A stretch of 64,000 nt of DNA from Lactobacillus sp. GTDB taxonomy: Bacteria > Bacillota > Bacilli > Lactobacillales > Lactobacillaceae. The position numbers were made by a program, and so were the translations under genes. Shown piece by piece: positions 10,194 to 20,837 of this stretch. The notes under the pieces were generated by a model. The model saw only the letters and a program-made list of their open reading frames with translations, searched no databases and was not told the origin of the DNA. The DNA is taken from the NCBI GenBank assembly GCA_030455605.1, contig JAKDPD010000005.1:1-64000 (forward strand). The letters run 5' to 3'. How positions within the stretch are numbered: position 1 is the first letter of the stretch; the number at the start of each line of letters is the position of its first letter.

Positions 10194-11411
10194 TTACTTA
10201 AACCAGGTAAGGCGCCTGCGACAGAAATGATACAGGGGCAATAATAAAATAATCATGAGGAAAATAGCCATAGCGGCGACAATGAACAAGGCCAAATAAC
10301 CCTGTCGATCAATCACGACACCACCAACGACTGGTCCTAAAGCACGCCCAATCGAGGAAGCGACCAAACTCATCCCCTGATACTTACCTTTGTTGGCTAA
10401 CGGCGTTAGCTCATTCACAAAGGCCGGAATGGCCGGAAATGCCGTAGCTTCTCCAGCCGTTAAAATGACCATTGATAGCACAAAATGGGAGAAATCTTTA
10501 GCAAACATTAACGTGACAAAGGATAAGGAAAACATCACAAGTCCAAAGATAATTTGCCAAAACAAGTGCCGAAACAAATGCGGATAACGCGCCAATAAGA
10601 TTTGTACTAACACAATAATCCCCGCATTAATGGTCCACAACAAACTATACCGATGAAACGGAATTCCCAGCGAGACCATATAAACTGATAAATTAGACTC
10701 CCAATTCATATACATGAGCCAAGTGACTGCTAACGCCGTAAACAACCCGAAAATCATCGCTAAATTAATTTTGGGCATGACCACTTGCAGATGCTGCTGG
10801 CCTTGACGGACGGCTGCCTGACGACGCCGATGGAACTGGCTAATCGGGCGATAATGCCAAATTGCATTCACAAACGCGATTAAATACAAACTCGCTGCTA
10901 AAATAAAGAGCCAGGTAATGGAAAAATCATACAGGTAGCCGACCCCGATGGTACCAATGACCACACCTAAATTTTGGGCAAAATAAAGAATATTAAACAC
11001 ATAGCGGCTGCTATAACGTTTTAAGCTCGTGCCAATGGCATTAATGAGCGTCCCATTCCAGCCGCTTAATAAGCCTGTAATAATCATCCAGCCCCAATAA
11101 GCCGGCCAACCATGAAAAGCGGCTAACAAATATAGGGTCAAGGTGCTAAGACCAATGCCAATCACAATCAAAGGATACGGATTGAATCGATCAAAACATT
11201 TACCAGCGAGCAGCGAGGTCACGATAGAAGCAATACAATTAGATGCTAAGACTAGCCCAACCATGGTCAAGCTTACATGTAATTGCTTATTCAGATAAAC
11301 TGAGGTGAGTGGCCAAATAAAACTCGAACCAATCCATGTCACGAGTTCACCTAAAATAAGCCACCTTAAGCTAATTTCCTTAATTGTCCCTGATTTTGCC
11401 TGGATTCTCAT
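10194..11411 (-). CDS. MFS transporter
   Basis: 12-TM protein with LLAGKCFDRFN motif; start trimmed to MRIQAKSG with RBS caggagtgtacatg. Confidence 0.85.
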   Translation of the reverse strand: MRIQAKSGTIKEISLRWLILGELVTWIGSSFIWPLTSVYLNKQLHVSLTMVGLVLASNCIASIVTSLLAGKCFDRFNPYPLIVIGIGLSTLTLYLLAAFHGWPAYWGWMIITGLLSGWNGTLINAIGTSLKRYSSRYVFNILYFAQNLGVVIGTIGVGYLYDFSITWLFILAASLYLIAFVNAIWHYRPISQFHRRRQAAVRQGQQHLQVVMPKINLAMIFGLFTALAVTWLMYMNWESNLSVYMVSLGIPFHRYSLLWTINAGIIVLVQILLARYPHLFRHLFWQIIFGLVMFSLSFVTLMFAKDFSHFVLSMVILTAGEATAFPAIPAFVNELTPLANKGKYQGMSLVASSIGRALGPVVGGVVIDRQGYLALFIVAAMAIFLMIILLLPLYHFCRRRLTWFK

Positions 11412-11467
11412 GTACACTCCTGTTCTGACCGTCATTCCAGCTAGTGTAACAAAAATTAACCATAAAG

Positions 11468-11498
11468 AAAAGGATGTGCTTTGGCACATCCTTTTTTT
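11468..11498. terminator. Rho-independent terminator downstream of nrdG
   Basis: aaaaggatgtgctttggcacatccttttttt hairpin. Confidence 0.7.
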
Positions 11499-11512
11499 AA
11501 TTACGGCGATTA

Positions 11513-12229
11513 TTATCTGACTAACTTATGCCAAATGACGACTTTCCCGGCCTTTAGTGACTGCTGGACATCAACAATTCGCTGATTGCTAGACCCCCTG
11601 AATTGTAAGGTGAGGTCTTTCTTTCCTTCAAGAAAGCGCCCGTCCACTAAAATATCAATTAGCTTGAGCATTTCTAACTTATCAGGCGTCTCCTGCAGGA
11701 GTTCCTCCCAGCTATAGCCAGACCAAGACCAAATATCCTTTTTGTGGCCAAACTCACGACGGACCCGCTTGATTAACTTCAAGCAAACCCAGGTATTTAG
11801 AAATGGTTCGCCGCCTAGTAGCGTCAATCCTTGCACATAATCATGCGACATGTCCGCAATAATGTGATCTTCTAACTCTTGCGTATATGGTCGCCCATAG
11901 TTGAAGTTCTGCGCCGCTAAATTGTAGCATCCCGGACAATCGAACAAACACCCTGAAACATAGAGCGAACAACGGACGCCTTCCCCATCAACGAAGTTGA
12001 ACGGCTTATAGTCCGCAATCTTGTGGAGCGAATAATCCTTTGAATCCCACTCTTTAGATTTGGGATTTTTAGGTAGCCGCTTAGGCGCAGTCTCATTAGT
12101 TGGCTTCTTAGCCACTTGGGGTTTATATTCATCAGGATTGACAAAAATTGATTCGCCATCCACGCTAATTTTAATCAGGTTGCCACGAACATCTGGTCCT
12201 TCCTGTGAATTTTTATCCCTACTTGGCAT
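11513..12229 (-). CDS. nrdG: Anaerobic ribonucleoside-triphosphate reductase activating protein
   Basis: YKPFNFVDGEGVRCSLYVSGCLFDCPGCYN radical-SAM motif, TLLGGEPFLN; overlaps nrdD. Confidence 0.93.
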   Translation of the reverse strand: MPSRDKNSQEGPDVRGNLIKISVDGESIFVNPDEYKPQVAKKPTNETAPKRLPKNPKSKEWDSKDYSLHKIADYKPFNFVDGEGVRCSLYVSGCLFDCPGCYNLAAQNFNYGRPYTQELEDHIIADMSHDYVQGLTLLGGEPFLNTWVCLKLIKRVRREFGHKKDIWSWSGYSWEELLQETPDKLEMLKLIDILVDGRFLEGKKDLTLQFRGSSNQRIVDVQQSLKAGKVVIWHKLVR

Positions 12230-14420
12230 TTTTAGCAATTTCCTTTTCTGCCGCTGCTTCAGCAAAACCACGACTCATATGCTTTACCCGGTGCACAATT
12301 TCTTCATGACGACCATGAACCATTGGCCGGCGTAACGGATTCCCTAAATAGCCACAAGTCCGCTTGACACAATCACAAGTCTGCGGATCATGGTTACCAC
12401 AAACGGGACACTGAAAGCCCTTAGCAGTCGCTTTAAACTCACCAGCAAAACCACACTTGTAGCATTTATCAATCGGCGTATTGGTTCCCAAATACCCAAT
12501 CTTGTCATAGCCATAGTCCCAAACGGCTTCAAGCGCTGCCGGATTTTGTTTTAAATTCGGGTATTCACAGTAGTGGATAAAACCACCAGCAGCATAATAT
12601 GGATAATCCTTTTCAAAGTCGAGCTTTTCAAATGGCGTCGGGTGCTTACGAACATCGTAATGGAAAGAGTTCGTGTAGTAATCCTTATCCGTAATATCTT
12701 TCACCTGACCAAAGCGCGCTTTATCTAACCGGCAAAAACGGTCCGTCAAACTCTCACTTGGGGTAGAGTACACACTGTAATGCCAATGATCCGCATCTTC
12801 CCGCTCCCACTTGGCACATAAGTCATGCATTCGTTTCACAATTTCCACTGTAAAATCATGTGCCTCTTGATTATGTTCCCAATTCGGACCATAGAAGATG
12901 CTGCCAACTTCATACAAGCCAATGTAGCCGAGAGAAATCGTGGCACGACCATTCTTAAAGAGATCATTCACAGTACCATCTTCGGCTAAACGTTTACCAA
13001 AGGCCCCGTATTGATACAAAATCGGTGCATTAATTGGCTTAGCTTCTGCAGCCCGACGACCTTTAAACGCTAAGGCTTCATGGCAAGTTTGCATTAAGTC
13101 ATTAAAAATTTCCCAGAAAAGTTGTTTATCGCCATGACTTTCCATCGCAACCCGAGGTAAATTAGCCGTTACCACCCCTAAGTTCATCCGCCCTGAATTG
13201 ACTTCCTTACCTTGCGCATCTTTCCAGCCTTGTAAGAAAGACCGACAACCCATCGGACACTTAAAGGATCCAGTAATCTTTTTCAACGTATCATAGCTCA
13301 AAACGTCAGGATACATCCGCTTCGTAGAACACTCAACAGCCAACTTTTTAATATCATAGTTAGGTTCACCAAGGTGTAAATTAAGCCCTGACTTCAAAGT
13401 GAAAATCAATTTCGGGAAAATCGCGGTCCGATGTTCCTTGCCTAACCCAGCAATCCGAATCTTTAAGATATCTTTTTGAATCTCACGTTCAATCCAAGAA
13501 GTCCCTAAGCCGAACCCAACTGAAGTAAATGGGGTTTGGCCTTGGGTTGAGAACATGGTATTAACTTCGTACTCCAAGCTTTGCATCGCATCATAAATAT
13601 CTTTCTTGGCGCGACTAATAGCAAACTGCTTAGCTTGTTCTGGATCAGCAACAAGCGGCTTAATGTCAGCTAAATGCTTGTCATAACTCTTCTGGGCAAA
13701 TGGTGCTAGCACTTCATCTGCCCGATCAAACGAACACCCACCATATTGACTAGATGCGACATTCGCAATAATTTGAGCCACCTGACTCGTCGCCACATTA
13801 ATCGAATTAGGGCTCGTCATCATGGCATTCCCAATCTTAAAACCATGCGTCAGCATTTCCTTAAAATCAATCAAGCAGCAGTTGGTCATTGGTGATAACG
13901 GGGTGTAGTCTAAATCGTGCCAATGAATATCGCCGCGCAAATGCGCCTTAGCTAGATGCAATGGCATCATGGTTAGTCCGACCGTTTTACCAACGGTCCC
14001 AGCGGTTAAGTCCCGCTTGGTACTAAAAACATCCGAGTCTTTATTGGCATTTTCATTCAAAATGGTCGGATCGCCTGATACCATCCGCGCTAAACGTGCC
14101 CGAGTATCCGTCTGCTCACCCCAATCCGCTTCATCATGTTGGCGATACTGGGTATAAGCCTTAGCTTGTGATAAATAACCCAGTTCATTTAAACTTGCCT
14201 TAAAGGCAGCAGCTACGGTCGCCGCAGTTGCGACTGGTGTCGTCAGTTTTCCCAAAAGGTGCGTAATGATTGCTGGGGCTTCATCAACTAAATCAAGGGA
14301 CTCCAAGACAAGCTGCAACTTAAAAACCTCAAATGGGTAACGCGTACCATCCCGTTTAATAAATGTCTTCGGAGCGGGGACCGCTGCAATACTTTCGCGC
14401 AAAACTTCTGGTTTTAACAT
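12219..14420 (-). CDS. nrdD: Anaerobic ribonucleoside-triphosphate reductase
   Basis: ATP-cone N-terminus; CYKCGF..CPVCG Cys4 site; RTCGYLGNP glycyl-radical motif. Confidence 0.95.
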   Translation of the reverse strand: MLKPEVLRESIAAVPAPKTFIKRDGTRYPFEVFKLQLVLESLDLVDEAPAIITHLLGKLTTPVATAATVAAAFKASLNELGYLSQAKAYTQYRQHDEADWGEQTDTRARLARMVSGDPTILNENANKDSDVFSTKRDLTAGTVGKTVGLTMMPLHLAKAHLRGDIHWHDLDYTPLSPMTNCCLIDFKEMLTHGFKIGNAMMTSPNSINVATSQVAQIIANVASSQYGGCSFDRADEVLAPFAQKSYDKHLADIKPLVADPEQAKQFAISRAKKDIYDAMQSLEYEVNTMFSTQGQTPFTSVGFGLGTSWIEREIQKDILKIRIAGLGKEHRTAIFPKLIFTLKSGLNLHLGEPNYDIKKLAVECSTKRMYPDVLSYDTLKKITGSFKCPMGCRSFLQGWKDAQGKEVNSGRMNLGVVTANLPRVAMESHGDKQLFWEIFNDLMQTCHEALAFKGRRAAEAKPINAPILYQYGAFGKRLAEDGTVNDLFKNGRATISLGYIGLYEVGSIFYGPNWEHNQEAHDFTVEIVKRMHDLCAKWEREDADHWHYSVYSTPSESLTDRFCRLDKARFGQVKDITDKDYYTNSFHYDVRKHPTPFEKLDFEKDYPYYAAGGFIHYCEYPNLKQNPAALEAVWDYGYDKIGYLGTNTPIDKCYKCGFAGEFKATAKGFQCPVCGNHDPQTCDCVKRTCGYLGNPLRRPMVHGRHEEIVHRVKHMSRGFAEAAAEKEIAKNAK

Positions 14421-14632
14421 GATAACTGCTTCCTTTCTAACTTGAGTAAATTCTACCATGAATACTAGATATTGTATTCTATGTAAGGCAAGAACACATA
14501 TATTGTGCTTCAGCACCCAGCTTACAGCGCCTAGCTATTGCCGAGATTTTAGGTCTTAAAAAATTTTTTCAAAAAAAGACAACTTATCAAAATAAGTTGT
14601 CTTCTTTGGTTCATCTCGCTAAAAAGCAGTCG

Positions 14633-15925
14633 TTAATCTTCTTTTGAGGCCACTTTTTTGGCTTTAGCTTCAAAATATTGGCCTTTATTAACTTGATAAT
14701 AAGTCTGGTAGCGTTTGAAGTAATTATGGAACATATACTTCATCAGTAACCAACGCTTAAAGGTCTGATCTTGGTCATAAAAGACCGTTGTGCCATAACG
14801 ACCCACACGCAATAAGTGTAGAGCCTCACGTTTGGTTTCATTATCATAAGCATACTTTTCAAAGATTTTTTTCGGGACACCTAGCCACAATTTATGACCA
14901 GTCTTCAAATTATTGGCGTAGACAGTTTCCGCTTGACGCAGTTCCCCAGTAACATAGTCATCTACGAACCATTTGGCCAAATTATAGCCATTCAGCGTCA
15001 CATAGAAACTTGAGCGGCCCTGACGCAAATTAATCTCAAAGAACTTGTATTGGCCATCGCGCGCATCATATTTGATATCGAAGTTCGCCATCCCCGTATA
15101 ATGGAGCTTCTCCAGAAAGGCCTGAACCGTCTCATAAAGGCTCTGATCATAAGCAGGTATGATTGCCATATAGTTACCGATAGATTGTGGTGTTGGGTCC
15201 TCTAAGAGCGGATGACCCAAGCACATCATCTTTACTTGATGATTTTGATCCACATATGCATTCAGCACCCGCATATTAGAGTCATCCCCAGGGATGAAAT
15301 CTTGTAAAATCAAGTCCTCAGTATAACCATGATGGTAAATCTTGCCAACAATATCAGCCAGCTCTGCCTCATCATGAATCGTAAATGCCTTTTTCCGACC
15401 TTCAAATTGGCACTTCAGCCATGAAACCGGATCTTCCGGCTTCAATTCAACTGGATACTGGAAATCAAAGTTTAAATAGGCATCCGCTTGATAATCGGCC
15501 ATAGTAATTATCTTTGTCTTCGGATATGGGAGACCATACTCGGCAGCAATCTGATAAAAGCCTTCTTTGGAAATCAGCTTTTCGAGCAAATCATAGTCAA
15601 TATAAGGAACCACAAAAGTCTTTTGTAGTTCTGCCTTATGCTTAGCTAATAATTCTGCGTAGCCATCGCCACAGGCAATTAAAATTACCGGCTCTTCATG
15701 ATTCTCATATTGTTTGATCTGCTCACGCATGACCGTCATAAATTCAGGATCAGCACTAAAACCGTGATGTAATTCGACATCCACAATTTTTGAGTACCGG
15801 GTTGCGGCTAATTGCGCATCAGCTAGGGCCTTAACCTTAATACCATACAATTCATGAAATGAACGTGCCATCCCGTATACATTAATGTCGCTGCCAAGTA
15901 AAATTGGCGTAAATTTAACTGTCAT
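14633..15925 (-). CDS. ATP-grasp carboxylate-amine ligase, probable peptidoglycan D-aspartate ligase (Asl-like)
   Basis: PILLGSDINVYGMARSFHELYGIK, QDFIPGDDSNMRVLNAYVD, FFEINLRQGRSSFYVT; immediately downstream of asnB. Confidence 0.7.
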   Translation of the reverse strand: MTVKFTPILLGSDINVYGMARSFHELYGIKVKALADAQLAATRYSKIVDVELHHGFSADPEFMTVMREQIKQYENHEEPVILIACGDGYAELLAKHKAELQKTFVVPYIDYDLLEKLISKEGFYQIAAEYGLPYPKTKIITMADYQADAYLNFDFQYPVELKPEDPVSWLKCQFEGRKKAFTIHDEAELADIVGKIYHHGYTEDLILQDFIPGDDSNMRVLNAYVDQNHQVKMMCLGHPLLEDPTPQSIGNYMAIIPAYDQSLYETVQAFLEKLHYTGMANFDIKYDARDGQYKFFEINLRQGRSSFYVTLNGYNLAKWFVDDYVTGELRQAETVYANNLKTGHKLWLGVPKKIFEKYAYDNETKREALHLLRVGRYGTTVFYDQDQTFKRWLLMKYMFHNYFKRYQTYYQVNKGQYFEAKAKKVASKED

Positions 15926-15948
15926 CTTAAGTGATTTACTCTCCCTTA

Positions 15949-17898
15949 TTAGATTAACTTACCTTGAGCCATCAATTCTGCTACCTCAGGTTGCACGTGT
16001 TCATACTTTTTGAGCGTCCCGGCCCAATCTACGAAATATAGTTGGTACCAAACTAAGAAAGTATAAATAGTCCAAACCTGCCGCCGATGACTGCCATCAC
16101 CATGGTAGTTATCATCCAGCAATGCCAAAATTGCGGGTTGATCAAAAATCTCTTTCACAAAACTGGCATTAAAGAGGGCGCGAACTTGTTGGTAGAACTT
16201 GGGCTCTTGTAGCCACTGCTTAATCGGAGTTGGGAAACCAAGCTTAGGCCGCTTAGCCCATTCAGCTGGTAGTACCCGCTCTGAAGCCTTGCGTAACGCA
16301 TACTTGGTATCATGTTCATTAACGAGATAATCCGTCGGGATGGAATTTGCGAGTTCCGCAATCTTCCGGTCTAAGTAAGGGACACGCAATTCCAACGAAT
16401 GCGCCATCGAGATTTTATCGGCTTTTTGTTCAATATCGTTAAGCATAAAGTGATGCAAATCAATATATTGCATCTGCTTAACGTGATCACAATCCTGTAC
16501 TTTTGCAAAATCAGTTTGGTAGAGCTGATTGACGGTTAAATCATTTTGAAAATCAGTTTTTAAAATTTGATTGGCATCCCGGCTCGTAAAAATGGTCGGA
16601 TAATCCATATCATAAATAACCGATTGCCCGACATAAAAATCAGCCGGTTTAGCTAAATTAGTATAAAGGTGCACTTTGCCCGGAAAACTCGGTAATTTTT
16701 TAATCACCCGAGCCAGTTTCAATTGTTTGCTTGGTGACAAACGCTGTAATTTAGCCGTTAAGCGCTTAATAGCTGAGTGATGCGTATGCATGCCATAATT
16801 CACATAGCCGGCAAATAACTCATCTGCTCCTTCACCTGATAACGCCACCGTAACGTGCTTGCGCGCTAATTTACAGAGGTACCACAAAGGGATAATCGAA
16901 GGATTCGCATCCGGTTCATCCATATGATATTGCATTTCGGGAAAATCATGCATGGCTTCCTCAGCATGCACCTGATCGCCATAAAAGCGCCAGCCCTTGA
17001 TATCAGCCAAGGCTTTTGCTTTGGAAGCTTCGTTATAAGTCGCATCGTCAAAGCTAATTGAAAAGACATCATCCGGATTCAAAATGCTAGTAATATAGCT
17101 AGAATCAATTCCTTCCGACAAGAAAGAACCCACCGGTACATCGGCATTGTGATAAAGCTTCACGGTCTCTTCTAAATCGGCGTTAATCTTATCAAGTGTT
17201 TCCTGAAAACTCAAACTATTCTTTTTGTATGTCGCATCCCAATATTGATGAGTCTTAAAATCACCTTGATGATATTCGAACCAGTGACCGGCAGGGAAGC
17301 GATAAACACCCTTAAAGAAAGTTTCAGACAAATCATTATATTGATTCATGAGGTAAGGCTTGACGGCCTCACGGTTTAATTCTTTATGAAAACCAGGAAA
17401 TTCCAAAAAGCTCTTTAATTCTGATCCTACCAATAAATGACCATTCTCGGTGCTGTAGTACATCGGTTTAATCCCGAAGAAATCACGGGCTCCCACCAAA
17501 GTTTGGCGGTCATCATCCCAAATTAGGAAAGCAAACATCCCACGAATTTTCTTGAGTAGCGTATCCATCCCCCATTCTTCATAACCATGAAGGAGCACTT
17601 CAGTATCAGAATTGGTGGTAAAAACGTGGCCAGCTTTAATTAAGTCAGCGCGTAGCGGTTTAAAGTTATAAATCTCACCGTTAAAGATAATGGCCTTGCT
17701 GCGATCTTCATTGTAGATAGGTTGGCTACCACCTCGTAAATCAATAATCGATAAGCGACGAAATCCTAAGGCAACCTTATCATTCGTGTAATAACCATCA
17801 GAGTTTGGCCCACGATGGCGAATAGTTGCCATCATTTTGCCGATAGTAGCTTGCTTATCGTTAATCTCAGGGTCATAAAAAGCGACGATTCCACACAT
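15949..17898 (-). CDS. asnB: Glutamine-hydrolysing asparagine synthase family protein
   Basis: MCGIVAFYDPEIN N-terminal Cys amidotransferase; GSFLSEGIDSSYIT; ALSGEGADELFAGY. Confidence 0.92.
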   Translation of the reverse strand: MCGIVAFYDPEINDKQATIGKMMATIRHRGPNSDGYYTNDKVALGFRRLSIIDLRGGSQPIYNEDRSKAIIFNGEIYNFKPLRADLIKAGHVFTTNSDTEVLLHGYEEWGMDTLLKKIRGMFAFLIWDDDRQTLVGARDFFGIKPMYYSTENGHLLVGSELKSFLEFPGFHKELNREAVKPYLMNQYNDLSETFFKGVYRFPAGHWFEYHQGDFKTHQYWDATYKKNSLSFQETLDKINADLEETVKLYHNADVPVGSFLSEGIDSSYITSILNPDDVFSISFDDATYNEASKAKALADIKGWRFYGDQVHAEEAMHDFPEMQYHMDEPDANPSIIPLWYLCKLARKHVTVALSGEGADELFAGYVNYGMHTHHSAIKRLTAKLQRLSPSKQLKLARVIKKLPSFPGKVHLYTNLAKPADFYVGQSVIYDMDYPTIFTSRDANQILKTDFQNDLTVNQLYQTDFAKVQDCDHVKQMQYIDLHHFMLNDIEQKADKISMAHSLELRVPYLDRKIAELANSIPTDYLVNEHDTKYALRKASERVLPAEWAKRPKLGFPTPIKQWLQEPKFYQQVRALFNASFVKEIFDQPAILALLDDNYHGDGSHRRQVWTIYTFLVWYQLYFVDWAGTLKKYEHVQPEVAELMAQGKLI

Positions 17899-17981
17899 AG
17901 CGTAAACTTCTTTCCGTGTCCATACATTTCAATTACACAACTTATCCATTATAGGCTATTGATGTTCAATCACCATAAACT

Positions 17982-19388
17982 TTACGGATTTTTAATGAAA
18001 TAGACCCGTTTCGGACTCGCAGCCCCGTAACCAAAAACTTGAATCTGACCACGTGCTAAATCGACATTAACGACGTAACCAGCAGCCTCATTAGGCTGAT
18101 CCATCTTGCGATTCAAGGCCTTATTGTACTGGGTCGTTAGCGAATAGCCTGGTCCCATTAAAGCTGAGCAATTGAACAGAATATATTGTATCCCGTTGAT
18201 TCGAAATTGATCTTCACGGTGCCGATGCCCACAGAAATAGGCAATCACATGGGCATTTTCAATCTGAGTAAAGTCAAAATCATTTGAGAGTCGAAATTCT
18301 GGTGGTACACCGCTCCCAGAATACATCCGGCCCCGCTCACGCTGGTTAAAGGCAACCAGCAATTCATGCAATGAGCGACCATTGTACTTCAGCGCATTGC
18401 CACCTTTGCGGTTAATCGGATTACCATGACTCATTAAAATAATTTGCTTACCAGCTGATTGTTCTAGAATTTCAATTAATTCTTCAACTTGGTCTTCCCG
18501 GACCGCCAAAGTGAGTTTAGCATCATAAATCTTCTGCCGCTGGCTGTTCACCACATACGGCACATCACTAGTATTGAGGCTAATAATCCGTAAATCATCG
18601 AAGTCAAAATAGCAGACCCCATGCTGACGAGAAACATACTGAACCTTGGGTTGATCATACATTGCTGGCCACATAATATGCTCAAATTCATTTTCCGGGA
18701 ATGAGGCACTCAAATCATGGTGTTCATCAAACTTATCATTTTCATCGTGATTGCCCTTAAGCATTAAGAATGGCACCTGCTCACTCTTAAAAGCACGCGC
18801 AATTTTATGGAGCTCATTCTCACCAATGAGGCCAGCATCAGAACCGTCAATCCAATCGCCAAGATGCGCCTTGAGATCAAGCAAATCCAAATCATCTAAG
18901 TAGGAAAATTCACGCACATGCGTCAACCCATTCCAACCATAAAAATCACTCGCATTTTTATCCTTAAAATGGGTATCGGAAATAATCCCAATATTAATGG
19001 CATTATGACCCCGACGCGTGTGGGCCTTCACATTATTGGCAAAGTTATCTAAATATTGTTCCGCTAAATAGCGACGACCAGTAGCCTTATTTTTAAACGC
19101 ACGAAAACGCCCCAAATCACTATTAAACTTGCGCACATACTCTGGTGCTAGGCGCTGCGTACTTTCAGGACTGAGTGCCTGATGCAAAACACCTTTATCA
19201 TCTTGATAAACAGTCAGCACATAATCCCCACCATTAGGCGTACCATCGGCCGCATCAACATGATAATCACCAATCGTAGTATATTGCTGCATTGGATCAA
19301 TTAGGACACTTTGCTTAGCAATACCAGCGCGGTGACGAGCACCGACTACTCTGTCAAAGACACCATGTGCATACTTAAAAATCCCCAT
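17982..19388 (-). CDS. Metallophosphoesterase
   Basis: IGIISDTHFKD, HLGDWIDGSD, LKGNHDEND, ILMSHGNP motifs. Confidence 0.85.
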   Translation of the reverse strand: MGIFKYAHGVFDRVVGARHRAGIAKQSVLIDPMQQYTTIGDYHVDAADGTPNGGDYVLTVYQDDKGVLHQALSPESTQRLAPEYVRKFNSDLGRFRAFKNKATGRRYLAEQYLDNFANNVKAHTRRGHNAINIGIISDTHFKDKNASDFYGWNGLTHVREFSYLDDLDLLDLKAHLGDWIDGSDAGLIGENELHKIARAFKSEQVPFLMLKGNHDENDKFDEHHDLSASFPENEFEHIMWPAMYDQPKVQYVSRQHGVCYFDFDDLRIISLNTSDVPYVVNSQRQKIYDAKLTLAVREDQVEELIEILEQSAGKQIILMSHGNPINRKGGNALKYNGRSLHELLVAFNQRERGRMYSGSGVPPEFRLSNDFDFTQIENAHVIAYFCGHRHREDQFRINGIQYILFNCSALMGPGYSLTTQYNKALNRKMDQPNEAAGYVVNVDLARGQIQVFGYGAASPKRVYFIKNP

Positions 19389-19409
19389 TTTTTGCCCCAG
19401 ATAATCAAA

Positions 19410-19895
19410 TTAAGCGTTGTGTGTTAAGGCGTAGCTAGCTAATCCAATCGATAAAAGCGCATCTTTAGACAAGACTGCCTTCAAGTCACTCAAGTCGATG
19501 GCGGCTACGGCACCGATAACTTTCAAACCATAAGTGACTAAGTGATAATCAACCTCTGGATTGTAGCGACCATCTTCATAAGGATTCTCATGATTGTAAG
19601 TTAAGTTCAACTGGTTCTGATCAACATAGCCATCAACGTGATTGGTTAAAATGCGGTCATGTAAATCACTTAACTTATCCGTCAGCGCCAACAAAGTTAA
19701 CTTGTGGTCGCTCTCAGTCTTATCGTACTGTTCTTGTGTCATCTCAAAATAGCTGGCAATTGGTGCATTCAATACCCCAAGCCCATCAATGATTTTGTAA
19801 ATCATTTCTGCGTCAAAGGGTTCTTCGCCATCTAAAAATGCTGTTTGTGCGGCAGCCAAGTTATCTGCCACCATCATTGTCTGTAACTTTTCCAT
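19410..19895 (-). CDS. Hypothetical protein upstream of the metallophosphoesterase
   Basis: 161-aa ORF with RBS ggaggtcc; family not recognised. Confidence 0.6.
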   Translation of the reverse strand: MEKLQTMMVADNLAAAQTAFLDGEEPFDAEMIYKIIDGLGVLNAPIASYFEMTQEQYDKTESDHKLTLLALTDKLSDLHDRILTNHVDGYVDQNQLNLTYNHENPYEDGRYNPEVDYHLVTYGLKVIGAVAAIDLSDLKAVLSKDALLSIGLASYALTHNA

Positions 19896-20024
19896 TTTGG
19901 ACCTCCTGAAAATTCATCTATCATTATAGCAAAAAAGCGACAATTCTGATTTTTTATCCCATAAATTTGCTTTTCTTAATTCTTTTGAAACAAAAAGAGA
20001 AGTAGTCTCCTACTTCTCTTTCAC

Positions 20025-20837
20025 TTACACGAGTCGGGCCCGAATCCAACCGGATAGCCAATCGACTAAGACGACCATGACAATGATTCCGAGTAAGATA
20101 ATGCCAACCCGATCCCATTGCCGGTATTGCAAGGCAATAATCAACGGATAACCAATCCCACCAGCCCCAACTAATCCTAAAATGGAAGCCGATCTTAACG
20201 AAACATCAAAGCGGTAAAGCGTATTAGAAATGAGTGCGGGTAATAAATTCGGTAACGTAGCAAACATCATGATGTGCCACTTAGAACCACCAGTAGCCGT
20301 AACCGCTTCATTGGCCCCTTCTTCTAAGTTCTCAATTGCTTCAGAGAACAGCTTTGCGAGCATCCCGACGGAGTGAAAACCTAAAGCAAGCACCCCAGCA
20401 GCTGAACCGGGGCCAACTGCTTTAATAAACATCAGTGCTAGCACAATCTCGGGAAAGGAACGAATAACGGCAAGCACAATCTTACCTAATCGAGCTGACC
20501 ACCAACGTTTATATTTAGTATGAGCTGACCAGAAAGCGAACGGGACAGAAATAATCGCTGAGATAAAGGTTCCTAAGAAGGCAATACACATCGTCTCCCA
20601 TAATTCAGACACCAAATCTTCCCCATCACCGGTATAAACATAATGCCAATCGGGATGAAAAATTCCTTTAAAGATGGCACCTGCAATCTGACCGGCACTT
20701 GCTTTAATCCCACCGAAATCCATATCCGTAAAGGACCAAGCAATGAGGGCAATCGCAGCAATGGCAATTAGCCAATGCCAGCAAACTTTGAGTTTATTAG
20801 TGGTTTGCGGGACTAATTTTTGATAACTTGTTTCCAT
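20025..20837 (-). CDS. phnE: Phosphonate-type ABC transporter permease
   Basis: EAVTATGGSKWHIMMFATLPNLLPALISNTLYRFDVSLRSASILGLVGAGGIG. Confidence 0.88.
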   Translation of the reverse strand: METSYQKLVPQTTNKLKVCWHWLIAIAAIALIAWSFTDMDFGGIKASAGQIAGAIFKGIFHPDWHYVYTGDGEDLVSELWETMCIAFLGTFISAIISVPFAFWSAHTKYKRWWSARLGKIVLAVIRSFPEIVLALMFIKAVGPGSAAGVLALGFHSVGMLAKLFSEAIENLEEGANEAVTATGGSKWHIMMFATLPNLLPALISNTLYRFDVSLRSASILGLVGAGGIGYPLIIALQYRQWDRVGIILLGIIVMVVLVDWLSGWIRARLV

